Source of the DNA: Chlorogloeopsis fritschii PCC 6912
GTDB lineage: Bacteria; Cyanobacteriota; Cyanobacteriia; Cyanobacteriales; Nostocaceae
Assembly: GCF_000317285.1 (NCBI RefSeq)
Contig: NZ_AJLN01000071.1
Span: forward strand, 1 to 48,832
Reading direction: 5' to 3'
Length of the DNA stretch: 48,832 nucleotides
Part shown: piece by piece, positions 16,981 through 24,756 of the stretch
How the letters are laid out: every line of letters starts with the position of its first letter
How positions within the stretch are numbered: position 1 is the first letter of the stretch
Program-made: the position numbers and the translations under genes
The notes under the pieces: model-generated
Databases searched by the model: none
What the model saw: only the letters and a program-made list of their open reading frames with translations
Told to the model about the DNA's origin: nothing

Positions 16981-18339
16981 ATGTCACAAAAAGTCAGAGC
17001 AGATATATCACCGCCATATTTGTCTAGTGGTAGCGATCGCGATCTCAACTTACAATCTACTCTCCAAGAATTACAGCTTTATAACTTCCAAGTAGAAGCT
17101 AGCTGTACAGCCGCAGAGGTGGCGAAAGTGTTTGAAAAATATCCGCTGTTGCCAGGAGCAATTTTAGTAGAAGAAGGAAATTACACTGGCATGATTTCGC
17201 GACGGAGATTGCTAGAATTATTTATTCGTCCTTACGGGCAAGAGTTGTTTTTTGAGCAATCATTAGCGATTTTCTACAGCTATGCTCGTACACCAATTTT
17301 ATTGCTTGCTGATCATACTCCGATTTTAACAGCTATGCAATTGGCAATGAGGCGATCGCCTGAATTGATGACAGAACCAGTGGTTGTAAAAACGGAATCT
17401 GACACCTACTCTTTGTTAGATGCGCAGGAATTGAATATTGCTTCCTGGCAAATTCGGGGAATAGAAACTCAAGTACGTTATGAACGCAGCCAAATCCAAA
17501 TGATTCAAAATGATAAAATGGCGAGCCTCGGAAGATTAGTAGATGGAATTGCCCATGAAATTTTAGATCCGGTAGGTTTTATTTGGGGTAATTTAACTTA
17601 TATCTCCAAGTACAGCCAAGATTTGCTCAAATTAATAGCAGCTTATGAACAAGAATCTCCCCATCCTACTAAAGAAATAATTTATCTTAAAGAGGAAATT
17701 GAATTTGATTTTATAGAAGAAGATTTATCACGGGTACTTACTAGCATATACACTGGTGCAGAAAGGTTAAAAAAACTTGTCACCAGTTTACAAAATTTTT
17801 GTCATATTGATGAAGTTTATCCTAAACCAGCAGATTTACACAAGTGTATAGATAATATTTTATTATTAATTAATAGTCGGGTTAAAAAAGAAATTCAAGT
17901 TATTAGAAATTACGGTAATCTCCCTCCTGTATATTGCTTTGTTGGACAGTTACATCAAGTATTTATGAATATTTTGAGTCAATCTGTAGATGTTTTACTT
18001 GATGAAGCAGTGCGGCTCCAGCTTAACCCCGCTCCGGGTGACAAAGTAGAAATTCCTCGAATTGAAATTAACACATCAGTCATTTCCCAAACTGCTAAGA
18101 ATCCACAAGTTCCCGATTCTCGTTGGGTTTCAATTCGCATTACCGATAATGGCCCTGGTATGTCTAAAGAATTTCAACAGCAAATAATAGAATCTTTTTC
18201 AGTAGAAAAAAGAGCTGATAAAGAAACTAGTTTAGCAGTTAGTTATAGAATTATTACTGCAAGACATGGCGGTAAATTTAATTTACGTTCAGAAGTTGGT
18301 GTCGGCACTGAATTTGAAATTTTATTACCCTTGGTATGA
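16981..18339 (+). CDS. CBS-domain histidine kinase with degenerate ATP-binding motifs
   Basis: Residues about 25-155 of 452 resemble a CBS-domain pair ('GAILVEEGNYTGMISRRRLLE', then 'TPILTAMQLAMRRSPE'). Residues 175-205 are a HisKA-like segment with the H-box GRLVDGIAHEILDPVGF (His192). The catalytic domain is weak: the N-box reads MNILSQSVD, with Gln334 where an Mg-binding Asn is expected. The G1 box DNGPGM (Asp389) is intact, but the G2 glycine-rich loop is replaced by ETSLAVSYRI. It may phosphorylate poorly or act as an adenine-nucleotide-sensing pseudokinase. No response regulator is adjacent. Confidence 0.8.
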   Translation: MSQKVRADISPPYLSSGSDRDLNLQSTLQELQLYNFQVEASCTAAEVAKVFEKYPLLPGAILVEEGNYTGMISRRRLLELFIRPYGQELFFEQSLAIFYSYARTPILLLADHTPILTAMQLAMRRSPELMTEPVVVKTESDTYSLLDAQELNIASWQIRGIETQVRYERSQIQMIQNDKMASLGRLVDGIAHEILDPVGFIWGNLTYISKYSQDLLKLIAAYEQESPHPTKEIIYLKEEIEFDFIEEDLSRVLTSIYTGAERLKKLVTSLQNFCHIDEVYPKPADLHKCIDNILLLINSRVKKEIQVIRNYGNLPPVYCFVGQLHQVFMNILSQSVDVLLDEAVRLQLNPAPGDKVEIPRIEINTSVISQTAKNPQVPDSRWVSIRITDNGPGMSKEFQQQIIESFSVEKRADKETSLAVSYRIITARHGGKFNLRSEVGVGTEFEILLPLV

Positions 18340-18352
18340 GTAATTCAAAATA

Positions 18353-18428
18353 GGGGCTAGGGACTAGGGGCTAGGGGCTAGAGAAAAAGAGTAGAAACCC
18401 TCGTTACCAGGTTCAACCTGGTAACGAG
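18353..18428. repeat. Heptamer repeat followed by 14-bp perfect palindrome
   Basis: Four heptamers GGGGCTA, GGGACTA, GGGGCTA, GGGGCTA run from 18353 to 18380. At 18400-18428, CTCGTTACCAGGTT and AACCTGGTAACGAG are perfect inverted arms around a single C. The palindrome sits between convergent genes and could form a strong RNA hairpin, but no U-run follows. A partial copy lies near 2897-2910. Confidence 0.7.
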
Positions 18429-18480
18429 AACTGTTCACTGTTCCCTGTTCCCTGTCACTAGTCCCCAATCACCTGTCTCC

Positions 18481-19347
18481 TTACCTAATTGAAGTGCGCT
18501 CAAACCATTCCTGATATTTTTGTCGGCGTTCTTCATCTTCAACAGAAATAGTTACTCTTACTTTCTTGCAACCGTGATTTTTTTCCAAAGCGATCGCATT
18601 TAAAAGAAGACTAGCAATCTTAGGTGAATTAAAATCACCACTTACAGTTAAATTGCCGTCAAGAACATCAACAGTAGCTTGCTCTACTTCTGTCAATGCA
18701 ATATTAGAAATTTCCTCGTGACCTAAATTAATTTCAGCAAGTTGTCTATGTTCTGGACTAACTTGTTCAACAATAAGTTTCTCATATCGAACTGGTACTT
18801 GTACTATCCGAGTTTCAACTTCTTTGCGAACAATTACATCCCCAACTTTTCGCTTACTGCGGTCAACGATTACTTTTTCTCCTAGCAAACGAATAATTTC
18901 TTCTTCAGCAATACTTTCTGAAACTTTTGAATCTAAGGTTGTATTTTGAGCCTGGAGATTTACAATTTCAGTAGTATTAGTCTGTTCTAACTTCTGAGTA
19001 CCGTCTGCTATTTCGGGTTGGTAATATTCTGGCATATGCTCTAACTGTGATTTGTCTATTTCTAGAAATACAGATTTAGTTGCTACGTCGATTTTTTTGA
19101 TGAGCTTGCTAGGTAATAAAAAGTAGTGGTGACTATCTTCTATGGACTGTGTATCTGTGCTTTGATGCTCTATAATTTCAGAAACCATCAAATTGAGTTG
19201 ATGATGAGAATCGAGAATTAAATCTCTTACCCTACCTATAAGTTTAATGTGCTTATCTAAGACCGAAAAATTTCTGATTCTTCTAATTAAGTTGTCAGCC
19301 AGTGTACTAATATGTTCTTTATGGGAAGTATTAGAATGAGGAAACAT
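18481..19347 (-). CDS. DUF2382 domain protein with divergent PRC-barrel-like N-terminus
   Basis: In this 288-residue protein the region about 145-210 carries the DUF2382 pattern ('RLLGEKVIVDRSKRKVGDVIVRKEVETRIVQVPVRYEKLIVEQVSP'). The N-terminal half ('IKLIGRVRDLILDSHHQLNLMV') looks like a degenerate PRC-barrel strand set. Unlike its two neighbours the C-terminal end is a different, short alpha/beta segment ('SGDFNSPKIASLLLNAIALEKNHGCKKVRVTISVEDE'). DUF2382 proteins are often described as stress-related in cyanobacteria and other bacteria, but no activity is established. It shares strand with the two DUF2382 genes upstream, 275 bp away, so it is a probable diverged paralogue. Confidence 0.75.
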   Translation of the reverse strand: MFPHSNTSHKEHISTLADNLIRRIRNFSVLDKHIKLIGRVRDLILDSHHQLNLMVSEIIEHQSTDTQSIEDSHHYFLLPSKLIKKIDVATKSVFLEIDKSQLEHMPEYYQPEIADGTQKLEQTNTTEIVNLQAQNTTLDSKVSESIAEEEIIRLLGEKVIVDRSKRKVGDVIVRKEVETRIVQVPVRYEKLIVEQVSPEHRQLAEINLGHEEISNIALTEVEQATVDVLDGNLTVSGDFNSPKIASLLLNAIALEKNHGCKKVRVTISVEDEERRQKYQEWFERTSIR

Positions 19348-19622
19348 ACTCTATTAAATCTTTTATAAGTTTTTCATTTATTAGGAATTAGTTACAAATT
19401 AGCATTCAAAATATTCCGGAATCCTTTCTTTTAAAATTATAACTATATCCTGCAAGAGCGCGTAAAAATTTTAGCTTCTGTATTCTCAATTTTTTCAGTA
19501 CAGGTAAAGTTGCTGATTAAACTCTACCTGTACTAATTAAAACTAGTGATGAGTTTGCAGTCTAAAGCCCAAAGTAGTCATTTGATAAACTATAGACTAT
19601 AAAGTAAGCAAACTGTTTACTT

Positions 19623-20534
19623 CTATCTATCGCGCTCGTCTATCGGCAAATTAGGAGCGTTGATATCCAATTCTTCCCGACGAACTGTTTCTTGAGCCTG
19701 AACAGTATCCTGCTCTACTTCTTTTCTAACTCTGACTTCTTCACGTACTACAGCTTCTTTGCGAATTTCAGGAGTTTCTTCATAGATATCTACACGAGCA
19801 ACTTCACCTTCGCGGAAGTTAGCTTCACCAGGAGCAACTGTTCTGCCTGCATCTTGTGGAGTGACGCGCTCAACAACTACTCGCTCTTTTTCTACCGGAA
19901 CAGCAACTCGTGCTGTTTCAGTTTCAACGTGCTTGCCAACTGTAACTTCTCCAACTTTGCGACGTTGTTTGTTAGCAACCAACCGCTCTTCGTACAGTCT
20001 TAAAGTTTGATGATTTTGCTCATTCATCTCGTACAAAGATGGTTCCCGTTCGTAGTTGTAGGTATTGCGATCATAAGCGGGAGTAGCAGCGGAAGTATAA
20101 CCTGTAGATGTAGTAGATGTGGCAGCAGCTTCAAGAGGAGCTGATGATTCTAAAGGAGCAGATCTATCTACTGGCACAGGATTGCGATATACACCGCGTA
20201 CTCGTTCTTCGTAGTCGTAATCAACGGTTTGGAGTTCGTCGTATTCAGGTAAATTATCTGCTTGCTCTCTTGTCATACCAATGGCATAGACGCGATCGCT
20301 AGCACGATCTACGCGGGAACGCCCAACTGGTAACAACACCTTCTTACCAAAAATCCAAAAGCCCATATCCACTACTAGATAGCGGAAACGGCCATTTTCA
20401 TCTACTAAGACATCGCTAACAGTACCAATCTTCTCGTCACTACCTTCTACATAGACACCCATTCCCTTGATGTCATTGCCGCCAAAGCTATCTTTATAGT
20501 CAGGATCAAAATCTGTAAGTTTGTAAAGAGCCAT
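19623..20534 (-). CDS. PRC-barrel and DUF2382 domain protein
   Basis: Residues 1-100 of this 303-residue protein form a PRC-barrel (MALYKLTDFDPDYKDSFGG, 'EKIGTVSDVLVDENGRFRYLVVDMGFWIFGKKVLLPVG'). A Ser/Thr/Ala-rich linker spans about 125-165. Residues about 170-290 form a DUF2382 domain of charged repeats ('RLYEERLVANKQRRKVGEVTVGKHVETETARVAVPVEKERVVVERV', then 'VRKEVEQDTVQAQETVRREELDI'). No membrane span is seen, so it is cytoplasmic. It is closely similar throughout to the protein encoded upstream (20835-21677), indicating tandem duplication. The usual suggestion for this family is stress protection; function here is unknown. Confidence 0.88.
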   Translation of the reverse strand: MALYKLTDFDPDYKDSFGGNDIKGMGVYVEGSDEKIGTVSDVLVDENGRFRYLVVDMGFWIFGKKVLLPVGRSRVDRASDRVYAIGMTREQADNLPEYDELQTVDYDYEERVRGVYRNPVPVDRSAPLESSAPLEAAATSTTSTGYTSAATPAYDRNTYNYEREPSLYEMNEQNHQTLRLYEERLVANKQRRKVGEVTVGKHVETETARVAVPVEKERVVVERVTPQDAGRTVAPGEANFREGEVARVDIYEETPEIRKEAVVREEVRVRKEVEQDTVQAQETVRREELDINAPNLPIDERDR

Positions 20535-20834
20535 GCTGATTCTCCCAAACGGTTTTATCTTTTCACTACTAGACTAGGCAAATATTAAAATTTACCCATC
20601 TTTCTAGCGAAAGAGTTAGTTAATTATAAATGTAATCTCTTGGTATATTTTTGATAATTTTTAGGATATGTAATAGGAAATATATAAATTATTTTAGTTT
20701 TGATAATCAAGACTATATCTATATATAAAATTATAATAACAATGCAGGCAGGAATAAATACTTTTCCTACCTGCATCAATAAATTCAAAGTAGAATCTAT
20801 TTACTAATCTTCTACTTAATTAGAATAACTGAGG

Positions 20835-21677
20835 TTACATTCTGTCAATTTCATTTATACTAGCATCATTTACAGGTAAATCACCCTCAGTTTTAATATC
20901 TAATTCTTCCCGACGAATTGTTTCTTGAGTTTCAACAGTTTCTCTGTCCACAACTTTCTTAACGCGGACTTCTTCACGTACAAATGCCTCTTTATGAATT
21001 TCGGGTGTTTCTTCGTAGATTTCTATGCGTGCTACTTCTCCTTCTTGGAATTGAAGTTCGCTGGCATTAACTACTGTTTCTCCTTCTGTAGGAGTAACTC
21101 TCTCAATTACGACTCGCTCTCTTTCAATAGGTACGGAAACTTGTGCCGTTTCAGTTTCTATGTGCTTGCCAACAGCTACTTCTCCAGTTTTTACACGATT
21201 TTTATTAGCAATTAACCGTTCCTCATACAATCTAATAGTTTGATGTTTCTGCTCGCTTAAATTGTATAAATCTGCATCTTGTTGGTAAGTGTAAGAATCG
21301 CGATCGTAATTTATATTAGTTCCTAAAGGGCGATAAGCTCTGCGTACCTGTTCTTCATAATCGTAATCAACAGCCATGTTGTCTCTGTATTCAGGCAACT
21401 GCAATACTTGCTCTCTGCTCAGACCATCCACAGTTACGCGCCGAGCATTATAATCTATGTGGGAAAGACCGATAGGTAGTAATATTCTTTTGCTAGTAGC
21501 GTCTATTTCACTATCAATTACTAAATAACGAAAACGTCCATCTTCATCAACTAGTGTATCGGTGATTGTACCAATTCTAGTTCCTCCTTGAGTATAGAGA
21601 GGCAAACCTTTGATATCATCGCCACCAAAAGTTTCGCGGTAGTTAGGGTCAAAGTCTGCAAGTTTGTAGAGAGGCAT
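20835..21677 (-). CDS. PRC-barrel and DUF2382 domain protein (paralogue)
   Basis: This 280-residue protein has the same layout as its neighbour: PRC-barrel at residues 1-100 (MPLYKLADFDPNYRETFGG, 'TRIGTITDTLVDEDGRFRYLVID', 'KRILLPIGLSHIDYNARRV') and DUF2382 at about 140-265 ('RLYEERLIANKNRVKTGEVAVGKHIETETAQVSVPIERERVVIERV'). It lacks most of the Ser/Thr linker of the paralogue. Gene spacing of about 300 AT-rich bases suggests separate promoters rather than one tight operon. Substitutions are spread evenly, so the duplication is old. Confidence 0.88.
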   Translation of the reverse strand: MPLYKLADFDPNYRETFGGDDIKGLPLYTQGGTRIGTITDTLVDEDGRFRYLVIDSEIDATSKRILLPIGLSHIDYNARRVTVDGLSREQVLQLPEYRDNMAVDYDYEEQVRRAYRPLGTNINYDRDSYTYQQDADLYNLSEQKHQTIRLYEERLIANKNRVKTGEVAVGKHIETETAQVSVPIERERVVIERVTPTEGETVVNASELQFQEGEVARIEIYEETPEIHKEAFVREEVRVKKVVDRETVETQETIRREELDIKTEGDLPVNDASINEIDRM

Positions 21678-22020
21678 AGAATTATTACCAAATTTTCTAG
21701 ATAAGTTTATACCCTAATTAGCTTAAAAACTCATTTGTTTGTTTTCCTCCCGCTTGCGAATGAAATTGCTGATTTACTTAGTATTCCATAGTCTATATAT
21801 TTCAATGTTCCATATTCTTGAGTTTTAATCTAATAGCTCTCATCAACACGCAATTAATCGCTCGTATACTGATTTTTTTAATTAAAATCATTTTGATTGT
21901 AAAAATCTATCTGTAGTCAGAGGTTTTAATTATCTATTACTTACAACCTCTGAGCTTGCCACATCAATTTAATTTAATGTGGAAGTTTAGTCGCTAAATT
22001 TTTCAAATTCACACTTAGTA
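21678..22020. other. Divergent intergenic region, AT-rich, two short inverted repeats
   Basis: This 343-bp spacer lies between the divergent DUF2382 and KDPG aldolase genes. I see two modest inverted repeats: CAGAGGTT/AACCTCTG (21918-21952) and CCACAT/ATGTGG (21959-21982), the latter about 40 bp before the aldolase start. Either could be an operator or a leader hairpin. Nothing else is recognisable. Confidence 0.4.
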
Positions 22021-22656
22021 ATGTCAAATCACCCTTGGTTAAATCTAGTGCAAAAACACAAAGCGATCGCAGTGATTCGCGCTTCAAATCTAGAAATTGG
22101 ACGTCAAATGGCTTTGGCTGTAGCATCTGGGGGAATGCAGTTAATTGAAATTACTTGGAATAGCGCCAATGCCGCTGAGTTAATCGCTAGACTGCGCTTG
22201 GAATTACCAGGCTGTTTGATTGGCACGGGAACACTGTTAAGTGTGCAACATTTACATCAAGCAATCTCCGCCGGAGCGCAATTTTTGTTTACACCTCACG
22301 TTGACAGGGATATGATTCAAGTTGCGCTTGAGCAAAATCTTCCTATTATCCCAGGAGCACTTTCCCCTACAGAAATTGTGAGCGCGTGGAATTATGGAGC
22401 AACCTGCGTCAAGGTATTTCCCGTGCAAGCAGTAGGAGGAGCAAAGTATATAAAAAGTTTACAAGGGCCGTTGGGACATATTCCTTTAATTCCTACTGGT
22501 GGCGTCACTTTAGCAAATGCAAGGGAATTTTTACAAGCAGGAGCGATCGCTGTGGGTTTAAGCGGTGAGTTATTTCCCAAACAGTCTGTAGAAGCTGGAG
22601 ATTGGCAGGCAATCTCTAGGCAGGCGAAAACCTTGATGGATTCACTAGGGGTGTAG
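22021..22656 (+). CDS. eda: KDPG/KHG aldolase
   Basis: The 211-residue TIM-barrel protein has the hallmarks of class I 2-dehydro-3-deoxy-6-phosphogluconate aldolase: AVIRA near residue 17 (phosphate-site Arg20), LIEITW (catalytic Glu43), 'GCLIGTGTLLS', 'FLFTPHVDRD', and the Schiff-base lysine in CVKVFPVQ (Lys131), then 'PTGGV'. It splits KDPG into pyruvate and glyceraldehyde-3-phosphate, the last Entner-Doudoroff step, and may also act on 4-hydroxy-2-oxoglutarate. Length is normal. No other Entner-Doudoroff gene lies nearby. It is followed by a short hairpin (CACCCT/AGGGTG near 22669-22683). Confidence 0.9.
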   Translation: MSNHPWLNLVQKHKAIAVIRASNLEIGRQMALAVASGGMQLIEITWNSANAAELIARLRLELPGCLIGTGTLLSVQHLHQAISAGAQFLFTPHVDRDMIQVALEQNLPIIPGALSPTEIVSAWNYGATCVKVFPVQAVGGAKYIKSLQGPLGHIPLIPTGGVTLANAREFLQAGAIAVGLSGELFPKQSVEAGDWQAISRQAKTLMDSLGV

Positions 22657-23234
22657 CTAAAATCCAACACCCTAGAAGGGTGTCGCTATACAAACAAAGG
22701 CTGCCTCCGTAGCCTGTAAAGATTTCAGCCCACTGAGGTGGGCTTTGTTTGTCTAGCCCCAGGCTTCTAGCCTGTGGGCGTGTCTATTTACACTACACCC
22801 TTTATTTCGTGGAACTTTCAGTGAGTATGTAATTTTTTGAGCTTGAAAATGGGAACTCTATGAATGAAGAGTATTTGATGCATTCATAGAGGGAAAACCA
22901 TGCTGAGTAGAAGGCAGAAGGTAAGAAAGTTTTTTCACGCATTCTGGTGTATGCAGTTTATAACCGCTACTTAGCGACTTTAAAGATTCCAGACTACGAA
23001 GAAAGCAGGGATGATACCAAACTGGCATAGGAAGTCTTTTAATCCAAAATCCAAAATTGGTATGAATGGCTCTGCTGCTCCTGTTTGTCATTCTGTGCAT
23101 TTTGACAATTATCAATCTGGACAACTGCTATAGGATGAAATGAGAAAAACTCATGCCTGTTGCAGCAATCGAGTCAAAATCCGAGCGTGAAAAGTAAAAT
23201 TTTCTCAAAAATTTGTCATCTTGGTGTAACAGTC
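22657..23234. other. Repeat-bearing intergenic region, no supported gene
   Basis: This 578-bp spacer contains the 63-bp element at 22690-22752 and a further hairpin just after it (CCCCAGGCT/AGCCTGTGGG, about 22757-22778). A heptamer-like AATCCAA doublet lies near 23041. The remaining sequence has no frame with convincing composition. Confidence 0.5.
22690..22752. repeat. 63-bp element with inverted ends and two internal hairpins
   Basis: The ends are exact inverted repeats, ACAAACAAAG and CTTTGTTTGT. Inside are AGGCT/AGCCT and AGCCCAC/GTGGGCT hairpins. It looks like a miniature dispersed element of the kind common in filamentous cyanobacteria. It contains no coding capacity and shows no clear target duplication. 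Confidence 0.6.
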
Positions 23235-23747
23235 ATGAAAAATCTACTTTCCCTGAATTGGGTGCGTTATTCCAAAACACTCCTGGCTAGTGTGGCATTA
23301 TCTATAAGTATTTTTAGCATCAGTTCAGAGGGGACATTGGCGCAATCTAAACCTCAGGTAATTAAACAAGCGATCGCCAATCTCCAAACCACTGAGAAAC
23401 GCTGGATACAAATCAACTTATCAGAACAAAAATTAATCGCTTGGGAAGGTAAAAAACCTGTTTTTGCAGTCATTGTCTCCACAGGCAAAAAATCTACTCC
23501 CACTCGTACTGGTGTTTTTCAAATCCAAACTAAACTGAGGAAAACTCGGATGCGCGGTAGAGACTACGATGTTCCTAACGTTCCATATACGATGTTTTAT
23601 CAAGGAAACTATGCCATTCACGGAGCATACTGGCATCGAAGATTTGGCACACCTGTTAGTCATGGCTGTGTAAATGTTGCACCCAATCACGCTAAATGGC
23701 TATTTGATTGGGCATCGATAGGCACGCCAGTCGTTGTGCATAAATAA
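23235..23747 (+). CDS. L,D-transpeptidase (YkuD family), copy 1
   Basis: From the ATG at 23235 the product is 170 residues. An N-terminal signal peptide ([20 protein letters not shown], then a hydrophobic core ending at TLAQ) leads to a YkuD domain with [20 protein letters not shown], '[16 protein letters not shown]', and the catalytic pair [20 protein letters not shown] (His and nucleophilic Cys). Such enzymes make 3-3 cross-links in peptidoglycan or attach proteins to it, in the periplasm. A TTG at 23160 would add 25 residues without a signal-like sequence, so I prefer 23235. The next gene is a tandem paralogue starting 49 bp downstream. Confidence 0.88.
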   Translation: MKNLLSLNWVRYSKTLLASVALSISIFSISSEGTLAQSKPQVIKQAIANLQTTEKRWIQINLSEQKLIAWEGKKPVFAVIVSTGKKSTPTRTGVFQIQTKLRKTRMRGRDYDVPNVPYTMFYQGNYAIHGAYWHRRFGTPVSHGCVNVAPNHAKWLFDWASIGTPVVVHK

Positions 23748-23796
23748 TTTAGAATTTTGGTTTGCGATCGCACTCAAGCTAGAAAGTAATACACAA

Positions 23797-24330
23797 ATGG
23801 CAAACTTGGTTGGTAGCAGTTGGGTTGGTTGGTTAGGAGCTTTGTTTGCGTCTGCGGGATTGGTGTTGGGAACTTCTTTTACTCTTTTGAATTCCCGCGT
23901 CTCTGTTTCTCACTTTTCCCATCGCTCATTCAACCCCGACTACTTCAGCGAATCCGAAATTGTAAAGCCAGTAAAACCCCGCAAGAAAATTGTGATTGAT
24001 TTATCCGAGCAACGCTTGTATGCATGGCAAGACAATAAACTTGTTCATTCTATAAGAGTTTCGACTGGAAAACGTTCAACTCCCACAAAAAAAGGTAACT
24101 TTCTCATTAGCACTAAATACCGCTCTGCCAGAATGCGGGGGCCGGGCTACGATATTCCTAATGTTCCTTATACTATGTATTTTTTTCGGGGCTATGCCAT
24201 TCATGGTGCTTTTTGGCATAACCGATTTGGTACTCCTGTGAGCCATGGTTGTGTCAATTTACCAGTAAAGGAGGCTCGCAAAATTTTCAATTGGGCTGAG
24301 ATTGGAACTTTGGTAGTAGTGCGTAAATAA
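23797..24330 (+). CDS. L,D-transpeptidase (YkuD family), copy 2
   Basis: From the ATG at 23797 the product is 177 residues: a hydrophobic N-terminal segment (VGWLGALFASAGLVLGTSF), then a YkuD domain with IVIDLSEQRLYAWQDNKLVH, 'STGKRSTPTKKGNFLI' and [20 protein letters not shown]. It has the same catalytic His/Cys arrangement as copy 1. The two proteins align across the whole domain, so they arose by tandem duplication. They are probably co-transcribed. Differences in the segment before the domain suggest copy 2 may stay membrane-anchored while copy 1 is cleaved, which is inference. A TTG start at 23734 would overlap the previous gene and is less likely. Confidence 0.88.
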   Translation: MANLVGSSWVGWLGALFASAGLVLGTSFTLLNSRVSVSHFSHRSFNPDYFSESEIVKPVKPRKKIVIDLSEQRLYAWQDNKLVHSIRVSTGKRSTPTKKGNFLISTKYRSARMRGPGYDIPNVPYTMYFFRGYAIHGAFWHNRFGTPVSHGCVNLPVKEARKIFNWAEIGTLVVVRK

Positions 24331-24388
24331 GGAGTGTTGAAATTAATTCAAAAAAGGTTGGCAGTATGGGTATTGACGGCGTGAAATT

Positions 24389-24598
24389 GTGAAAACATTA
24401 GCATCTGTATCCCACATTCTTGATGTCGACTGGGAAGGATACTTTGAGAGGGCAAAGCTGATTTTGGACTATGCTGGTTTTGAGGACGATGCAGCAAAGG
24501 ATGTATCAGCTGTTCTCCAAGTTATTCCCAAAGCTTTAGAAAAAGTGAAGGCTGAAGGTGCTGGGCTTCTTGCTGTAACTTCGTGGGGTTGTCCTTAA
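24389..24598 (+). CDS. Small hypothetical protein
   Basis: The 69-residue frame opens at a GTG and reads as a soluble, mixed helical protein ('VDWEGYFERAKLILDYAGFEDDAAKDVSAVLQVIPKALEKVKAEG') that stops abruptly after SWGCP. Amino-acid composition is protein-like. There is no good ribosome site and no recognised family. It may be a remnant of a longer gene. It lies downstream of the transpeptidases and before a strong hairpin. Confidence 0.35.
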   Translation: MKTLASVSHILDVDWEGYFERAKLILDYAGFEDDAAKDVSAVLQVIPKALEKVKAEGAGLLAVTSWGCP

Positions 24599-24648
24599 CA
24601 GCAGCATAAAATTTGAATAGGGAACTACCGATGTGAAAGTGACAAACA

Positions 24649-24681
24649 AGATCCCCGACTTTTTTGAAAAGTCGGGGATCT
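24649..24681. terminator. Strong hairpin between convergent genes
   Basis: AGATCCCCGACTTTT (24649-24663) and AAAAGTCGGGGATCT (24667-24681) form a perfect 15-bp stem with a TTG loop. The T/A ends of the stem supply a short U-run for both strands, fitting a bidirectional terminator between the plus-strand small gene and the minus-strand Hsp70-like gene. Confidence 0.7.
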
Positions 24682-24756
24682 GTGTCTTTAATCTTCTAAG
24701 CAGCCGTCATGAATGAAAAAACTTTCCTTCTGCTCTCTGCCATCTGCCTTCTCTAC

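Noticed and set aside
22858-23124. 88-aa minus-strand frame
   Set aside because: Non-ATG start, composition unlike a protein, and it runs through repeat words such as AATCCAAAATCC.
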